DNA of 23,497 nt from positions 1 through 23,497 of the IMG/VR virus record IMGVR_UViG_3300032157_000045, one strand, 5' to 3'. The first letter of the stretch is position 1. Every line of letters begins with the position of its first letter. Positions 22,306 through 23,497 of this stretch are shown here, piece after piece. The translations under genes and the position numbers were made by a program. The notes beneath the pieces are model-generated. The model had not been told where the DNA came from and did not search any database. It worked only from the letters and a program-made list of their open reading frames with translations. The DNA is from a virus.

Positions 22306-23006
22306 GCAGCACTCCTCCGGCCCTCGACCTCGTGAAGGTGCGAGGGCTCTCCTTCTACACACGTCCCGGCTCCTCGGACATCAAGGCCATCAAGGAGGTC
22401 GTCGAGAAGCGCGCCTACGCTCGCAAGCACTTCCCGCTCGACGGCTTCCAGTGGATCGACCTCGGAGCCAACATCGGAGCGTTCACGGTGCTCCTCGCGG
22501 CACAGGGAGCGACCGTCCACGCCTACGAGCCCGACCCGGATAGCTTCGACCTCCTGAAGCAGAACGTCACCCTGAACGGCCTCGACCACCGGGTACACCT
22601 CCACCAAGCCGCCGTCGTGTGGGATGAGCGCACGGAGGTCACACTTCATGTGAACGGGCGCAAGAAAAACTTCTGGCGGAACTCCATCCTCAAGCCCTGG
22701 CAGGGAGGCTCCACCGTGCAGGTTCCTGCCGTCCATGTACGAGACGTTCTGCTCCCCGGAGCCGACGTGAAGATGGACGTAGAGGGCGCTGAGATGCCCC
22801 TGTTGGAGGCGCTGGAGACCCGTCCCGGGCGTCGTCTGGTGTTGGAGTGGTCCTTCGACGTGGACGCCTCCATCCCCCGCTTCAAGGCCATCGTGAAGAA
22901 GCTCCAAGGCTGGTACTCCTCCGTGGTCTATGGCCGCTTCGATGAGACCCGCCCGACGTGGCCCGCGGAGTGGTTCCCTCCGGCCAAGACGATCTGGTGC
23001 ACGTGA
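22302..23006 (+). CDS. FkbM-family SAM-dependent methyltransferase
   Basis: The 234-residue product has a class I methyltransferase fold: WIDLGANIGAFTVLLAA (51-67) as the SAM-binding motif I, HAYEPDPDSFDLLKQNV (73-89) with the acidic residue for ribose binding, and DVKMDVEGAE (the K-x-D-V-E-G-x-E signature of FkbM). FkbM enzymes usually O-methylate hydroxyl groups on sugars or polyketides. Placed between a dioxygenase and a DNA methyltransferase, it could methylate a hydroxyl introduced by the dioxygenase, but this is inference. ATG 22302 overlaps the previous stop; no strong binding site is seen. Confidence 0.82.
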   Translation: MSSTPPALDLVKVRGLSFYTRPGSSDIKAIKEVVEKRAYARKHFPLDGFQWIDLGANIGAFTVLLAAQGATVHAYEPDPDSFDLLKQNVTLNGLDHRVHLHQAAVVWDERTEVTLHVNGRKKNFWRNSILKPWQGGSTVQVPAVHVRDVLLPGADVKMDVEGAEMPLLEALETRPGRRLVLEWSFDVDASIPRFKAIVKKLQGWYSSVVYGRFDETRPTWPAEWFPPAKTIWCT

Positions 23007-23497
23007 CCTCCCGCTGGCAGATCCTCGAAGGAGACACCATCACCAAGCTTCGAGAGCTCCCAGACGCTTCCATCGACGCCGTGGTGACGGACCCTCCTTA
23101 CCCCGAGATCGATAGGCCCTACGGAAGGCTCACAGAGGAGGACTGGCACGTCCTCATGGCCGGTGTGATCGAGCAGGTGCGCCGGGTGCTCAAGCCGACC
23201 GGGAGCGCCGTCTTCATCCTCCAACCCAACAGTGAGAAGGTGGGCCGGATGCGTCCCTGGCTCTGGGAGTTCCTGGCCACGTACACCCGGGACTGGAACA
23301 TGGTGCAGGACGTGTGGTGGTGGAACTACGCCGCGCTTCCTACGGTGCACACTTCCGCCGGGCTCCTTCGCCAGAGCCTCAAAGCCTGCGCATGGTTCGG
23401 TCCCGAGGACTGCTACCGCGCCCAAGAGGAGGTTCTCTGGAGTCACCAGTATGAAGAGCGCGCACGGGCCTCCGAGGCTCGGGGTCTGCGCTATCAC
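23003..23497 (+). CDS. DNA methyltransferase, N6-adenine/N4-cytosine type (5' part only)
   Basis: The frame starts at GTG 23003, overlapping the FkbM stop as GTGA, and stays open to the end of the window (165 codons), so the gene is cut off. The N-terminus reads WQILEGDTITKLRELPDASIDAVVTDPPYPE; DPPY (residues about 31-34) is catalytic motif IV of amino-methyltransferases, and the VLKPTGSAVFIL segment is the usual following strand. DPPY near the start means that the SAM-binding FxGxG motif should lie beyond the window end (beta-class order). It would methylate adenine N6 or cytosine N4, not cytosine C5. Confidence 0.85.
   Translation, partial: MTSRWQILEGDTITKLRELPDASIDAVVTDPPYPEIDRPYGRLTEEDWHVLMAGVIEQVRRVLKPTGSAVFILQPNSEKVGRMRPWLWEFLATYTRDWNMVQDVWWWNYAALPTVHTSAGLLRQSLKACAWFGPEDCYRAQEEVLWSHQYEERARASEARGLRYH

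Noticed and set aside
1-23497. CRISPR array, insertion sequence or integrase
   Set aside because: No regularly spaced repeats, transposase or recombinase motifs were seen; the only mobile element supported is the intein.

Overview
The window looks like the replication, recombination and nucleotide-metabolism region of a tailed double-stranded DNA phage (or an integrated relative) with a visibly GC-rich genome. All supported genes lie on the + strand and are packed end to end, many with 1 to 4 base stop/start overlaps (GTGA, ATGA, TGATG, TAATG), and most are small. Nothing seen here identifies the host; strong GGAGG-type ribosome binding sites and high GC only say that it is a GC-rich bacterium. 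No capsid, tail, terminase or lysis genes were recognised.

Layout. From 1 to 3.2 kb: a modular winged-helix protein followed by small accessory genes, including two membrane miniproteins (31 and 28 aa) and several Cys/His-rich mini-proteins. From 3.2 to 6.7 kb: a DnaB-type helicase, small proteins, a DUF6283-like protein and a zinc-ribbon/Toprim primase. From 6.7 to 9.2 kb: nucleotide metabolism (a DUF5664/MazZ-like dNTP diphosphohydrolase, then ThyX) and an unknown 334-aa protein. From 9.2 to 12.7 kb: one long gene for a family-4 uracil-DNA glycosylase fused to a PolA-type 3'-5' exonuclease and polymerase, interrupted by a 303-aa HNH-containing intein. From 12.7 to 18.9 kb: a recombination set resembling that of T4 (possible UvsY-like mediator, gp32-like ssDNA-binding protein, RecA, SbcD/gp47, SbcC/gp46). 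A 373-base structured non-coding stretch separates the ssDNA-binding protein from recA. From 18.9 to 20.7 kb: a ParB-like protein, an unknown protein and a MazG-like pyrophosphohydrolase with a Cys/His-rich N-terminus. From 20.75 kb to the end: a ParB-domain protein, a 2OG-Fe(II) dioxygenase with TET/JBP-like spacing, an FkbM-type methyltransferase and the start of an amino-type DNA methyltransferase, which together suggest DNA modification.

How it may work together. Helicase, primase, polymerase and gp32-like protein would form the replisome. The mediator, RecA and gp46/47 pair would process ends and drive recombination-dependent replication. ThyX, the MazZ-like enzyme and MazG would shape the dNTP pool, and the UDG domain on the polymerase could survey for uracil. 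Points most worth a second look are the structured RNA before recA (with an H-type pseudoknot and a hairpin over the recA ribosome binding site), a 23-base element repeated just before start codons, the dioxygenase/methyltransferase cluster, and the intein-bearing UDG-polymerase. All function calls rest on motifs read by eye; no database search was run.
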